From assembly GCA_964423205.1 (NCBI GenBank), contig CAYRDX010000008.1, forward strand, positions 22,808-86,807: a stretch of 64,000 nucleotides of DNA, in the 5' to 3' direction. The translations under genes were made by a program, and so were the position numbers. Below are positions 19,001-26,700 of the stretch, piece after piece; position 1 is the first letter of the stretch, and the number at the start of each line of letters is the position of its first letter. This DNA is from UBA6168 sp964423205 (GTDB lineage Bacteria; Bacteroidota; Bacteroidia; Chitinophagales; Saprospiraceae). A model generated the notes under the pieces. It was not told the origin of the DNA. It worked only from the letters and a program-made list of their open reading frames with translations, and did not search any database.

Positions 19001-19126
19001 GGCCAGGAGTTGTTCATGCTTACGGATTATACCGGAATTGACCCGGAAATGGAATCAGGTGGGGTTGATTTTAACGGTACGCCCAGACAAAGGACATTTA
19101 CCTTTGGTGTGAACGTAGTATTCTAA
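16040..19126 (+). CDS. SusC-type TonB-dependent outer-membrane transporter
   Basis: 1028 residues. Signal peptide at 1-20 (ending LMAQ), then a carboxypeptidase-regulatory-like domain at about 22-100 (VSGKVTDDNGEALIGASI), the SusC motif VVVVGYGTQ near 105-115, a plug domain (PADIESIEILKDGSATAIYG, then SRAANGVMLITTKKG) and a long barrel ending in RTFTFGVNVVF. SusC proteins import substrate across the outer membrane, powered by TonB, with SusD as the lid. There is no N-terminal STN domain, so signalling to an anti-sigma factor is not expected. susD follows 20 bp downstream. No glycoside hydrolase, peptidase or regulator is adjacent, so the substrate cannot be inferred. Confidence 0.97.
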   Translation: MKKHLLMFMLLLAGAATLMAQRTVSGKVTDDNGEALIGASIIAGGTSVGTTSELDGTFSLQVPAGVTSLIVSYTGFLTKEVELTASTVYNITLATNVVAITEVVVVGYGTQAKREVTGSIAQVKGNDIASLATPSFESQLAGRAPGVQVTTQTGVLGEAPRIRIRGIGSISSGNYPLVVVDGVPIFTGDLGGYASNNALGDINPADIESIEILKDGSATAIYGSRAANGVMLITTKKGSKDKFQLTYNNYLGVAQPVNLFDLLNAEESILINNEKRANAGQSAIAETSTANPKVDEDWQRAVLRDNAFQQDHNISASGQTDATNYYFSLGYTSQEGVSLPNELSRFTFRSNLEQKVKKWLTVGTNIGVTRSEYFGMNTGGNALSGNIFSAIRQLPNTPIYNPAHPTGYNIDLATPTLVGRWNNATTIGDNLPNIIYTLNNNVYNTKVNRTLANAFGQVNILDGLTFRTQVGVDVTGTEGMLYWNPLHGDGQSVNGRMYNNYQNLTRWNVQNVLSFNKTLGENHNFGAVLVNEYQKQRINSFEAAGTDLSNPFFKHNVISGSFGTQLSGGGLTENGFISYAARVNYNFARKYFFQASMRYDGLSSMPEANKWGTFPGVSIGWDIAQESFLRDNRLVSEFKLRGSFAEVGNISVGNYPYAGLYGAAKYGDYNGLGFVQMGNNLLQWETSVKYGGGFDAAFLDGKYRFTYDYFLNDQDQLILSLPTPPSFGIPGNSYSKNVGAMRNWGHEFSVDANLIRKRDFTLNANANISLVKNEVTALYGEQKEIIGTYTIIRIGESINSIYGFDYVGVNKANGNPIYRKADGTLVQGNIPTSSYRLYNPENAADVSQTASLSSVTDKKVLGTSLPTYFGAFSLNSTFKGFDVNMMFRFSGGNHIMNRTRDDLNQHSFTNNGREILGRWKSASEPGDGWTPRLWAQGGNFINFTGQTNSRFVEKADFVKFQNFVIGYNLPKSVIQRAGFERIRLFAQGQELFMLTDYTGIDPEMESGGVDFNGTPRQRTFTFGVNVVF

Positions 19127-19146
19127 TTAACTAAATCGAAGTAAAT

Positions 19147-20742
19147 ATGAAAAATATAATCAATAAAGGGGCTGTCGTACTGATGACCTTACTTGTGGTC
19201 TCAGTATTGCTCAACAGCTGCACAAAGGAGAAAATCCTGGATTTATCTCCTTACAACCAGGTTTCCGAACTTACTGCATTTACTTCCCCTTCGCTTATTG
19301 AGCTTTCCGTTGTTGGTATGTACAATGCAGCACAGAGAGGTGATTATGGTGGAGGACTGAGGGGTTATCCTTTCGGCGCTGCATTTGTTCAGCAGGGAGA
19401 CTGCCGTGGCGAGGATGCCGTTAATCAGCAGGCTTTTTATCGCTTTACTTATGAAGGCACTTATGATGCAACCACATTGAATAATAGATATTATTGGGAA
19501 GATACCTACCGGCTTATCAATCGTTGCAATATCGTTATTGATGGTGTTAAGAAAGCTGCCACAAGCGGTATTATTACCGACGCAGTAGCCAAAGCTTACG
19601 AAGGCGAAGCCCGCTTATTGCGTGCTGCTGCTTACCACGAATTGTTGATCATGTTTGCCCGTCCCTACAGGCATTCTGCTGATGCATCGCATCAGGGTGT
19701 TCCTTATCACGATACGCCGTTCACAACCACAGCGGCTATCGATGAAGGAATGAAGAAAGGCCGGGAAACCGTTGCTTTCGTTTACGGGAAAATTTTGGAA
19801 GACCTGACTTTTGCTGAAGCCAACTTGCCAACAAGAGCTGGCAGAACTGGAAACACCAAAATGTCCCGCGGAACTAAAGGTGCTGCAGTAGCTTACAAAG
19901 TGAGGATATTTCAGCACATGTATCTCTGGCCCGATGTCATTAGGGAAGGTTTGAAGCTGATGCCGGGTGGCACACTTGCCGGTGAGTACGCTTTGGGTTC
20001 TACTCCTTATGCAGTATGGAATACACCTTATACCAGCACCGAGATGATTTATGGAATGGAAAACTCAGCTACGAACAATCCCGGTGTGAATGCAGCATTA
20101 GCATCACAGTACAAGCGTCGTTTGCTGGTTTGCATAAGTCCTATCATTTGGAGGAACAAATTCTGGCGGGCGGATGACTTGCGCAGAACGGAAGGTCAAT
20201 TGTATTTCACGGCTTCCAATCAGAAGTACAGCAACAAATACAAAGACGATGTGAATTATACAGACCCATCTCCTATGATGCGTTTTGCAGAGGTAGTGTT
20301 GAATATGGCTGAGGCTTATGCCCGTAACAACGATGTTACCAATGGTTTGACCTATTTGAATATGGTTCGTAACCGCGCATTGGCCAGCCCAACAACGCAG
20401 GCTTATACAGCCGCTTCTTTTGCGAACAACGTAGCATTGTTAGAGGCTATTTTGGCCGAGCGTCGTATCGAGCTTGCCATGGAAGGCCGTCGTTGGCCAG
20501 ACATTCACCGTTTGCAGCATGATCCACATTTCCCAATTGCGGGAATCCCTGCAAAAGTTGCCAACTTAAACCCAGTACCCGCCGCCTGGTTTACCGGCGC
20601 TGGCGAATTTGGTGCTAACTCAGGTGAGGTAAGAGGAATTGCGGCTGTACCGTATGCCAATTTCAAGTTCTTATGGCCCATTCCACTTTCAGAAACTAAT
20701 GCCAACCCAACATTGGCAAAACAACAGAACCCCGGTTACTAA
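19147..20742 (+). CDS. SusD/RagB-family nutrient-binding lipoprotein
   Basis: 531 residues with a lipoprotein signal (LLNSC, lipid-bearing Cys25). It has the TPR-rich SusD fold: the N-terminal SusD-like part (NRYYWEDTYRLINRCNIVID, then GEARLLRAAAYHELLIMFAR) and the C-terminal RagB/SusD motif (AILAERRIELAMEGRRWPDI) followed by the final NPTLAKQQNPGY. It would sit on the cell surface over the SusC barrel and capture substrate. It is co-transcribed with susC, with a 20-bp gap, and a strong terminator ends the operon. Ligand unknown. Confidence 0.96.
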   Translation: MKNIINKGAVVLMTLLVVSVLLNSCTKEKILDLSPYNQVSELTAFTSPSLIELSVVGMYNAAQRGDYGGGLRGYPFGAAFVQQGDCRGEDAVNQQAFYRFTYEGTYDATTLNNRYYWEDTYRLINRCNIVIDGVKKAATSGIITDAVAKAYEGEARLLRAAAYHELLIMFARPYRHSADASHQGVPYHDTPFTTTAAIDEGMKKGRETVAFVYGKILEDLTFAEANLPTRAGRTGNTKMSRGTKGAAVAYKVRIFQHMYLWPDVIREGLKLMPGGTLAGEYALGSTPYAVWNTPYTSTEMIYGMENSATNNPGVNAALASQYKRRLLVCISPIIWRNKFWRADDLRRTEGQLYFTASNQKYSNKYKDDVNYTDPSPMMRFAEVVLNMAEAYARNNDVTNGLTYLNMVRNRALASPTTQAYTAASFANNVALLEAILAERRIELAMEGRRWPDIHRLQHDPHFPIAGIPAKVANLNPVPAAWFTGAGEFGANSGEVRGIAAVPYANFKFLWPIPLSETNANPTLAKQQNPGY

Positions 20743-20763
20743 TTTGATTTAGTATAAAAAACC

Positions 20764-20805
20764 AAGGCTGTATCAGAATTCATTTTCTGGTACAGCCTTT
20801 TTCTT
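20764..20805 (+). terminator. Intrinsic terminator of the susCD operon
   Basis: AAGGCTGTATCAGAA (20764-20778) pairs with TTCTGGTACAGCCTT (20785-20799) through 15 bp with one G-T pair and a 6-nt loop, followed by TTTCTTTTT. It is the strongest terminator in the window. Confidence 0.92.
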
Positions 20806-20837
20806 TTTAGGTAAGAAAAGGTAGGAATGGTGTGGGC

Positions 20838-21221
20838 TTATAATTTGGCATCCACTTCGGCAAGATCTTCTAAGTTGAATTCGCCAAACCAGGCCTTTAG
20901 CTTTTTACGAGCCTGAATTCTAACGTCATCATTGATGTAGCAGGCCAGGGTTACCAATCCAAAACTCAATACTCCAATATCATCTGTAAATCCCAGGATG
21001 GGAGTCAGGTCAGGGATTGCATCAAAAGGAGCGAGCAAATAGCCCAATACTCCAATAATAATGTTCTTGGCGTAAACTGGAGTTTCCCTTTTTATCAATG
21101 AATAATAGAGCAGCAAAGCGCTGTAAGTTGTTTTTAGTCCGGCACTCCGGGCTACTTTCTGCGCCTTTTTCAAAAAGCTGCCAGATTCTAACTCCTTGCT
21201 GTACTTGTCTGAATTTTCCAT
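20838..21221 (-). CDS. DUF1232 (YkvA-like) membrane protein
   Basis: The core is the DUF1232 signature GYLLAPFDAIPDLTPILGFT followed by DDIGVLSFGL, on a hydrophobic hairpin, as in YkvA-family proteins of unknown function. The frame is open to 21248, but MENSDKYSKELESG starting at 21221 looks like the natural N-terminus, giving 127 residues. The tail VRIQARKKLKAWFGEFNLED is charged. The gene lies 35 bp downstream of the 2TM protein on the same strand and is probably co-transcribed with it. Biochemical role not known. Confidence 0.8.
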   Translation of the reverse strand: MENSDKYSKELESGSFLKKAQKVARSAGLKTTYSALLLYYSLIKRETPVYAKNIIIGVLGYLLAPFDAIPDLTPILGFTDDIGVLSFGLVTLACYINDDVRIQARKKLKAWFGEFNLEDLAEVDAKL

Positions 21222-21256
21222 ATAGAATATTACAACTACTGAATACAAGATTTGGT

Positions 21257-21613
21257 TTAGTCCTTCGTCGAATCGATTCCCATTTTCTGCAACAGCTTCT
21301 CAAATACTTTTTCTCTTTTCCGGTTGAGTCCGTATGAGCCTGAAGTCAATGCAGTGGTGATAAAGTATATCATTCCGACGACAAAAATACTAACACTCAG
21401 GAAGCCTATCCCTTTGGTAAAAAGTGCTACAGAGTAAGATATGAACCATGGCAATCCAATCCACAGGTCTCTTTTCATCAGCTCACGTGTGCGTGCGAGA
21501 GTCGCTTTGACTTTTTCAGGAGTCAACTCTTCCGCCATCAATTTATTTCTGTCTTTTGCAGGTAATGGACTCAGGATGCTTTCCATATCCTTTTTGGCTA
21601 ATTTATCGGGCAT
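21257..21613 (-). CDS. Small two-helix membrane protein
   Basis: 118 residues: a charged N-terminal half of about 50 residues (MPDKLAKKDMESILSPLPAK), two transmembrane helices at about 53-70 and 73-93 (LPWFISYSVALFTKGIGFLS, then VSIFVVGMIYFITTAL), and a basic C-terminal tail. No catalytic motif is visible. It is the first gene of a two-gene unit with the DUF1232 protein and has its own -7 box just upstream. Function unknown. Confidence 0.65.
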   Translation of the reverse strand: MPDKLAKKDMESILSPLPAKDRNKLMAEELTPEKVKATLARTRELMKRDLWIGLPWFISYSVALFTKGIGFLSVSIFVVGMIYFITTALTSGSYGLNRKREKVFEKLLQKMGIDSTKD

Positions 21614-21629
21614 GTCAGGCGAATTTTTG

Positions 21630-21637
21630 CAAAAATA
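21630..21637 (-). promoter_or_regulatory. -7 element before the 2TM gene
   Basis: Read on the minus strand, TATTTTTG matches TAnnTTTG exactly. It ends 17 bp before the ATG at 21613, so the transcript would have a very short leader. No clear -33 element. Confidence 0.45.
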
Positions 21638-21701
21638 GATGGATCAGCCTTTTTTCAGGACATGATCTTAAATAATCTTGAAGAATTGTAAAAGGATAAG
21701 A

Positions 21702-22937
21702 CTAAGGGGTGCTTTGAGCAAATGCTTCTTTGGCGACACGGATAGGAATACCAATGCATTTCTTTTCCATGTAGTTCATCATGCGGTCCAGCAATTGGCG
21801 GGTGGAATCGTCGAGTTCGGCCACTTCTTTTTGAAACACCTGAGTCATGGCACGTTCACGAATGGCCTTAACTTCTCCTGGAATTCTGTGCAGGGCTTTT
21901 TCTATGCGGCGATTTTGAACCATTTCCTGGAAAGCCAGAAAATGACGCTCAAGCAACTCAGTGGCATTCACTACTTCACGTCGCCTAAGTGCGTGATTTT
22001 TTTTGGCAATGGTTTTAATCCCTTCAATTTCAATGTAATTCAGATTAAAACCACCGTTCACCACATCTTTGCCAACATTATTGGGAATGGAAAGGTCGAT
22101 AACCACCTTTTGGTCAGTTTCAGAACCCAATAATTTGGAATATAGCTCTTTCCGGATGATTGCGCTAGTAGCACCGGTGCAGACTATCAAGCAGTCAAAA
22201 CCTCCAGTATAGGAATCAAGTTGTTCCAGGGTGTAGGCTTTGCCGTTGAATTTGCTGCTTATCAGTTGGGCTTTGTCCAGACTTCTATTAAAAACAGTAA
22301 CGTTAGTATAACCACCTTTTAACAAGAACTTGGATACGAGTTCATTTGTTTGGCCTGCTCCCACCATAAGGATTCGTGCAGATTTTGGGAGCTTTGATTT
22401 TTGCATTTCTTTATAGGCCAGGGAAACTACAGAAACAGACTTTTCGCAAAGCTTGGTTGTGGTGTACACTTCTTTTGCAGCAACGACAGCATTTTGAACA
22501 ATGATTCTGAGGTAATCTCCTGTAAGTCCCCAGTCGAAACAGCGGTCGTAAGCTTCGCGAATCTGACGCAACACTTCTCTTTCCCCAATCACCAGACTGT
22601 CGAGGGAAGCTGCTACCCGGAAAAGGTGCTCTGCGGCTTCACCACCTTCGTAAACTTCGACATGTTTTTGAATAGAAGTGGCGTTGTTTTCCGGATTGAT
22701 GAACAGGAAAAAATCTTCGGTAAAAGTATCAGGCAATCTTTCCTCTGTGTAAAGAATGTAGGTTGAACGGTTGCACGTGGAGAGATAAACAATCTCGTCG
22801 ATGCCAAAACGAACCTTCAATGACTGAAGTGTATTCTTCACAGCCTGCTCATCCGGGCTTGCTATCATATACTTGCCAATAGCATGTAGCGGAGTTTGCT
22901 TGTGTGTTACAGCAAGTATTTTGTATCCGTCTAACAT
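21702..22937 (-). CDS. hemA: Glutamyl-tRNA reductase
   Basis: 411 residues. It reduces the glutamate on Glu-tRNA to glutamate-1-semialdehyde with NADPH, the first committed step of C5-pathway haem synthesis. The catalytic Cys55 is in YLSTCNRSTYIL; the signature ASLDSLVIGEREVLRQIREA follows near residues 111-130; the NADPH-binding domain starts at ILMVGAGQTNELVSKFLL (about 188-205); the C-terminal helical dimerisation domain includes LERHFLAFQEMVQNRRIEKA. No other haem gene is adjacent. A consensus promoter lies about 70 bp upstream on the minus strand. Confidence 0.96.
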   Translation of the reverse strand: MLDGYKILAVTHKQTPLHAIGKYMIASPDEQAVKNTLQSLKVRFGIDEIVYLSTCNRSTYILYTEERLPDTFTEDFFLFINPENNATSIQKHVEVYEGGEAAEHLFRVAASLDSLVIGEREVLRQIREAYDRCFDWGLTGDYLRIIVQNAVVAAKEVYTTTKLCEKSVSVVSLAYKEMQKSKLPKSARILMVGAGQTNELVSKFLLKGGYTNVTVFNRSLDKAQLISSKFNGKAYTLEQLDSYTGGFDCLIVCTGATSAIIRKELYSKLLGSETDQKVVIDLSIPNNVGKDVVNGGFNLNYIEIEGIKTIAKKNHALRRREVVNATELLERHFLAFQEMVQNRRIEKALHRIPGEVKAIRERAMTQVFQKEVAELDDSTRQLLDRMMNYMEKKCIGIPIRVAKEAFAQSTP

Positions 22938-23004
22938 TTAATTGATAAGCTTTAATTCCTAAATCTTCTACCCAAGTAAAATACTAAGAAGAATTTTCAG
23001 GAGG

Positions 23005-23012
23005 CAAATCTA
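23005..23012 (-). promoter_or_regulatory. -7 element of the hemA promoter
   Basis: On the minus strand TAGATTTG matches TAnnTTTG exactly. It ends about 67 bp before the hemA ATG. The -33 box is not clear. Confidence 0.5.
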
Positions 23013-23065
23013 TTAGAGAAACTTGATGAAAATGTCATTGAACTGTAACAAAAAGATGAGATATA

Positions 23066-23737
23066 TCATGTATTTTGACCCTCCAGTTCAACACCCGAAG
23101 TACGGCCTGACAACCTATAGTAAAAGCCTGAGGCCACACCAAAAGCAAACCCGCCGATGTGAGCCCACCATGCCACACCAGCGGTACCATCAGCCAGAGA
23201 GGCGGTTCCATAAGACCATTGTTGAAATATCCATATACCGAGGAATATCCATGCAGAAACGCGGAAAGGGAAAATCAGAAACAACAGTTTTATTCTTGAA
23301 GAAGGGAACATAATGAGGTAGGCACCCATTACTGCGGAAATAGCACCACTTGCTCCAATCATTGGAGCAGTGCTGTACCAATGAAAATAGATGTGCCCGG
23401 CGACAGCTGCCAAGCCACCTGCCACATAAAAGAGCAGGAAAGAAAAGTTACCTACTGAGGCTTCTATGTTGTCTGCGAAAACCCAAAGGAACAACATATT
23501 CCCAATCAGATGCATCCAATCCCCGTGCAGAAACATCGAAGTAAGAAGCGTGAATATGTCTTCTCCCTGGGTTATTTCATGTGGAATGGAACCGAAATAA
23601 TTGACAAAAGAAGCCAGGTCACCTTCAGTTAGTTGTGTCTGAAATAAAAAGATACAAACGTTGAGCAGAATAAAACTGTAGCTGAACAATGGGGTGTATC
23701 CTCCCCGCACCTGATCGTCTCCAATGGGAAAAATCAT
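23066..23737 (-). CDS. Rhomboid-family intramembrane serine protease
   Basis: 223 residues with six hydrophobic segments. The catalytic pair is intact: Ser130 in MIGASGAISAVMG (the GxSG motif) and His193 in WWAHIGGFAFG. The oxyanion asparagine segment HLIGNMLFLWVFADN lies at about 76-90. Rhomboids cut transmembrane substrates within the inner membrane; the target here is unknown. The gene stands alone on the minus strand, with a 162-bp foldback element between it and the next upstream gene. Confidence 0.93.
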   Translation of the reverse strand: MIFPIGDDQVRGGYTPLFSYSFILLNVCIFLFQTQLTEGDLASFVNYFGSIPHEITQGEDIFTLLTSMFLHGDWMHLIGNMLFLWVFADNIEASVGNFSFLLFYVAGGLAAVAGHIYFHWYSTAPMIGASGAISAVMGAYLIMFPSSRIKLLFLIFPFRVSAWIFLGIWIFQQWSYGTASLADGTAGVAWWAHIGGFAFGVASGFYYRLSGRTSGVELEGQNT

Positions 23738-23784
23738 AACTTATGGTATTTAGTACGGAAGGTCATAAACAGGAGTGTTTTTTT

Positions 23785-23946
23785 AGAGCTTGTTTGGGAT
23801 TTAGTGCTTGAGTTAAAAACGAGAAATTTTTCGTCAATTTTTTGGCTTTTTGAAGGAGAATAGCGGGACTACTTGACTGAAAAAAGCTGAAAAAGTGGCG
23901 AAAAAGGGTCGTTTTGAGCCAAGTGACCAAATTCCAAACAAGCTCT
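23785..23946. mobile_element. MITE-like foldback element
   Basis: The ends are an 18-bp inverted repeat with one mismatch: AGAGCTTGTTTGGGATTT (23785-23802) and AAATTCCAAACAAGCTCT (23929-23946). The similarity between the arms continues inward, with gaps, for roughly 65-70 nt on each side, so the whole element can fold into one long imperfect hairpin. It holds no ORF. No clear target duplication was seen. Its right end overlaps by one base the stop codon of the membrane-protein gene at 23946. Confidence 0.7.
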
Positions 23947-24302
23947 TACAATTCCCAAAATGAGCGGGGGCGTTTATAAACCTTTATGGTATCAGTTATT
24001 GTGATGGTGAAATACCAAATAAGGACGCCAAAAACAGGAACATAGGCCAAATAACCTACAAACATCATCCATAGCGGAAGACTTACGACCAATACTAAAA
24101 AGGCTTTTACAAAATTCAATCTTTTTAAATAGCTGTAAATCAGGAGCAAGTGCACGGCGCTGGCCAGTTGCCACAATCCTAAGATGACCATCATGGTATG
24201 GGTGAGCGTTTTCCCTGTGGCAAAAAAGACCAATAACAGAATGGCAACCAGCAGTACTGCTTGTCCCAATAAATCAACCTTCATCCTGAATTTTGAAATC
24301 AT
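23946..24302 (-). CDS. Small polytopic membrane protein, unknown
   Basis: About 118 residues from the ATG at 24302 (MISKFRMKVDLLGQAVLLVA); the frame is open to 24365, but the extra N-terminal part (MCRIGVNRPAP...) does not resemble a membrane-protein start. Four hydrophobic helices are visible, with a short basic tail (YKRPRSFWEL). No family was recognised. The TAA stop touches the right terminal repeat of the foldback element, so the element may have inserted right at the end of this gene and altered its last residues. Confidence 0.6.
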   Translation of the reverse strand: MISKFRMKVDLLGQAVLLVAILLLVFFATGKTLTHTMMVILGLWQLASAVHLLLIYSYLKRLNFVKAFLVLVVSLPLWMMFVGYLAYVPVFGVLIWYFTITITDTIKVYKRPRSFWEL

Positions 24303-24521
24303 ACAGTGTGCTTTCTGGACCACCCGCAGGTACGGGGCAGGTCTATTGACTCCAATCCGGCACAAAATAAGTACTTAAAGCTAACTCCGCGAATATTGGG
24401 ATTGGCTAGTTAGTATAAATGAATGAAACCGTGCCTTTATCTTTACCACCTGTTTGCATCATACAGAAACCTAATTGTGAGTAATGGACATCTTTGAAAT
24501 AACACGCAGTAATTCCATTTT

Positions 24522-25559
24522 ATGAAAGAAAAACAAGTATTGGTGACGGGTGGAACCGGTTTTGTAGGCGCCTATCTGTTAAGGCATTTACTCCAGTCCG
24601 GTTACAAAAACATTCGGGCCTTAAAGCGCCGCACAAGTTCAATGGCTCTGGTAGAGGATATTCAAAACGACATCGAATGGGTGGAGTGTGATATTATGGA
24701 TGTTTCGGGCCTGGAAGAAGCCATGGCCGGAGTAAAGTACCTTTACCATTCCGCGGCGATAGTATCCTTTAATCCATCTGAGTACGATAAAATTATCCAG
24801 GTAAATGCAGGAGGCACGGCAAATGTTGTGAATGCCGCCCTTAATGAAGGCATTGATAAGATGGTGCATGTGAGTTCGATTGCGGCATTAGGGCGCAAAA
24901 AGAAGGAAACGCACCACGACGAAAGTTTCAAATGGGAAAGCAACTCAGCAAATAGTGGTTATGCAATCAGTAAGCATCTGGCAGAAATGGAAATTCATCG
25001 TGGAATAGCGGAAGGCCTCAAAGCAGCAATTGTCAATCCATCCAATGTACTTGGAAGTGGATTCTGGAAGGACAGGACCAGTACCGGCCAGTTTTTTCAT
25101 TTGACCTGGAAAGGTTTTCCATTCTATGCACAGGGAGGTAGCGGATTTGTGGATGTAAGGGATGTAGTGCGATTTTGCCGAATTTTGATGGAATCTGATA
25201 TTGTATCGGAGCGTTTTATTCTAAATGGCGAGAACCTTTCATTCCAGCAACTTTTCAGTGAAATTGCATCAGCCCTCAACGTTCGTGCCCCTTTTATCCA
25301 GGTGGGCCCTATAACCAGGGAACTTTCATGGAGGCTCATGTGGATTTTTTCAAAACTTACCGGAAAAACACAGATCATCACTCGGGAAACTGCGCGCTCA
25401 TCTGCGCGCAGATATACTTATGATAACGGCAAATCATTGTCTGTTTTTCCCGAATTCAAGTACACTCCTATCAGGGAAACAATTGAACAAACAGGGAAGC
25501 AGTTTCTTGAGGCTTGTCAGACAGACTTTAAGCCAATGGTTCTCCCATTTAATAGTTGA
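24522..25559 (+). CDS. NAD-dependent epimerase/dehydratase family protein
   Basis: 345 residues of the extended short-chain dehydrogenase fold. The nucleotide-binding motif VTGGTGFVGAYL is at 8-19, the catalytic Y147-A-I-S-K151 in SGYAISKHLAE, and the serine of HVSSIAALG precedes it. The substrate region (ANSGYAISK; VNPSNVLGSGFWKDRTS) resembles dihydroflavonol-4-reductase-like members, but the substrate cannot be read from the sequence. It lies upstream of moaA on the same strand, with a promoter for moaA between them, so it is probably not part of the molybdopterin unit. Confidence 0.88.
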   Translation: MKEKQVLVTGGTGFVGAYLLRHLLQSGYKNIRALKRRTSSMALVEDIQNDIEWVECDIMDVSGLEEAMAGVKYLYHSAAIVSFNPSEYDKIIQVNAGGTANVVNAALNEGIDKMVHVSSIAALGRKKKETHHDESFKWESNSANSGYAISKHLAEMEIHRGIAEGLKAAIVNPSNVLGSGFWKDRTSTGQFFHLTWKGFPFYAQGGSGFVDVRDVVRFCRILMESDIVSERFILNGENLSFQQLFSEIASALNVRAPFIQVGPITRELSWRLMWIFSKLTGKTQIITRETARSSARRYTYDNGKSLSVFPEFKYTPIRETIEQTGKQFLEACQTDFKPMVLPFNS

Positions 25560-25593
25560 AATAGCTCTTTAGTGCTGGGAATTTAAATTGGTG

Positions 25594-25601
25594 TATTTTT
25601 G
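25594..25601 (+). promoter_or_regulatory. -7 element of the moaA promoter
   Basis: TATTTTTG matches TAnnTTTG exactly and is followed by GCAACTC. A TTTAG near 25568-25572 may serve as -33. The box lies inside a longer open frame that starts at 25588, which supports a moaA start near 25660 rather than 25588. Confidence 0.55.
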
Positions 25602-25659
25602 CAACTCTGGAAATTTGTCCCCCCATGACTTGAGTAGCGGGCAGCGAATAAGAATGGTA

Positions 25660-26652
25660 ATGAATAAACTTATAGACAAATACGGCCGAACCATCAACTA
25701 CCTGCGATTGGCAGTGACAGACCGGTGTAACCTGCGCTGTTATTATTGTATGCCGATGACGGGCATTGACTATGTGCCTAAGGCAGAATTGATGACCTTC
25801 GAAGAAATGACCAGGTTGGTTAAAATTGTTGTTGGCCTTGGTATAAATAAACTCCGGATAACGGGTGGAGAGCCTTTTGTCAGAAAAGACATTATGGATT
25901 TCCTGACTGAAATGAGCAAATTGAAAGGCCTGGAAAAAGTACACCTAACAACAAATGGCACCATTACAGCACCTTTTGTTCCTGAACTTAAACGTCTTGG
26001 TATAGCTTCTGTAAACCTCAGCCTTGATTCCCTCGATGAAGAACGCTTTTATTCCATTACCAGAAAAAGGGAATACAACAAAGTAATCGAAACGTTTGAA
26101 TCGCTGCTTCATCATGGTATCCGCACAAAAATCAACACGGTGGTGATGGAAGGGCGGAATGAACAAGACCTGATTCCATTGGTCATGCTAACCCGCGATT
26201 ATCCAGTGGATGTGAGGTTTATAGAGGAAATGCCTTTTAACGGTGATGGGGCGCATTATGAAACTCTGAAGTGGAATCATAAGATGATTCTGGAAGCATT
26301 GAAACAGCATTTTCCCGACATCCAAAAAGTTCCGGATCCTCCCTATTCTACATCATACAACTACCTTATACCAGGGCATCTGGGTAAAGTGGGGATCATA
26401 GCGGCTTATAGTCGTACATTTTGTGGTACCTGCAACCGAATCCGGTTAACACCCAAGGGCACTTTGAGAACCTGTCTGTACGATAACGGCACCTTCAATA
26501 TCAAAGAGTTGCTTCGCAATGGGGCTACAGACGAACAAATAAGCGTGGCAATTGCAGAAGCTGTCAGCCATAAAACCAAGGATGGATTTGAAGCCGAAAA
26601 GAATAGGTTTGGTCCCAAAGTCAGTGAGTCAATGGCTACTATTGGCGGTTGA
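25660..26652 (+). CDS. moaA: GTP 3',8-cyclase MoaA (molybdenum cofactor step 1)
   Basis: 330 residues from the ATG at 25660 (MNKLIDKYGRTINYLRLAVT); an ATG two codons upstream is also possible. Radical-SAM cluster motif CNLRCYYC near residues 24-31, the second [4Fe-4S] site in the C-terminal part (FCGTCNRIRLTPKGTLRTC), GGEP motif RITGGEPFVR, and the C-terminal Gly-Gly needed for activity in the family. It converts GTP to 3',8-cyclo-GTP, the precursor of cyclic pyranopterin phosphate. moeA follows 48 bp downstream, probably in one transcript; moaC, moaE and mogA are not in the window. Confidence 0.97.
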   Translation: MNKLIDKYGRTINYLRLAVTDRCNLRCYYCMPMTGIDYVPKAELMTFEEMTRLVKIVVGLGINKLRITGGEPFVRKDIMDFLTEMSKLKGLEKVHLTTNGTITAPFVPELKRLGIASVNLSLDSLDEERFYSITRKREYNKVIETFESLLHHGIRTKINTVVMEGRNEQDLIPLVMLTRDYPVDVRFIEEMPFNGDGAHYETLKWNHKMILEALKQHFPDIQKVPDPPYSTSYNYLIPGHLGKVGIIAAYSRTFCGTCNRIRLTPKGTLRTCLYDNGTFNIKELLRNGATDEQISVAIAEAVSHKTKDGFEAEKNRFGPKVSESMATIGG

Positions 26653-26700
26653 ATCATCCTTTCGAAAACTATTTTATAGCCATCATCAATTCCGAAGAAT

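Noticed and set aside
25588..25653. A longer N-terminus for MoaA
   Set aside because: The -7 box at 25594-25601 lies inside it, and the extra residues do not fit the family; start near 25660 preferred.
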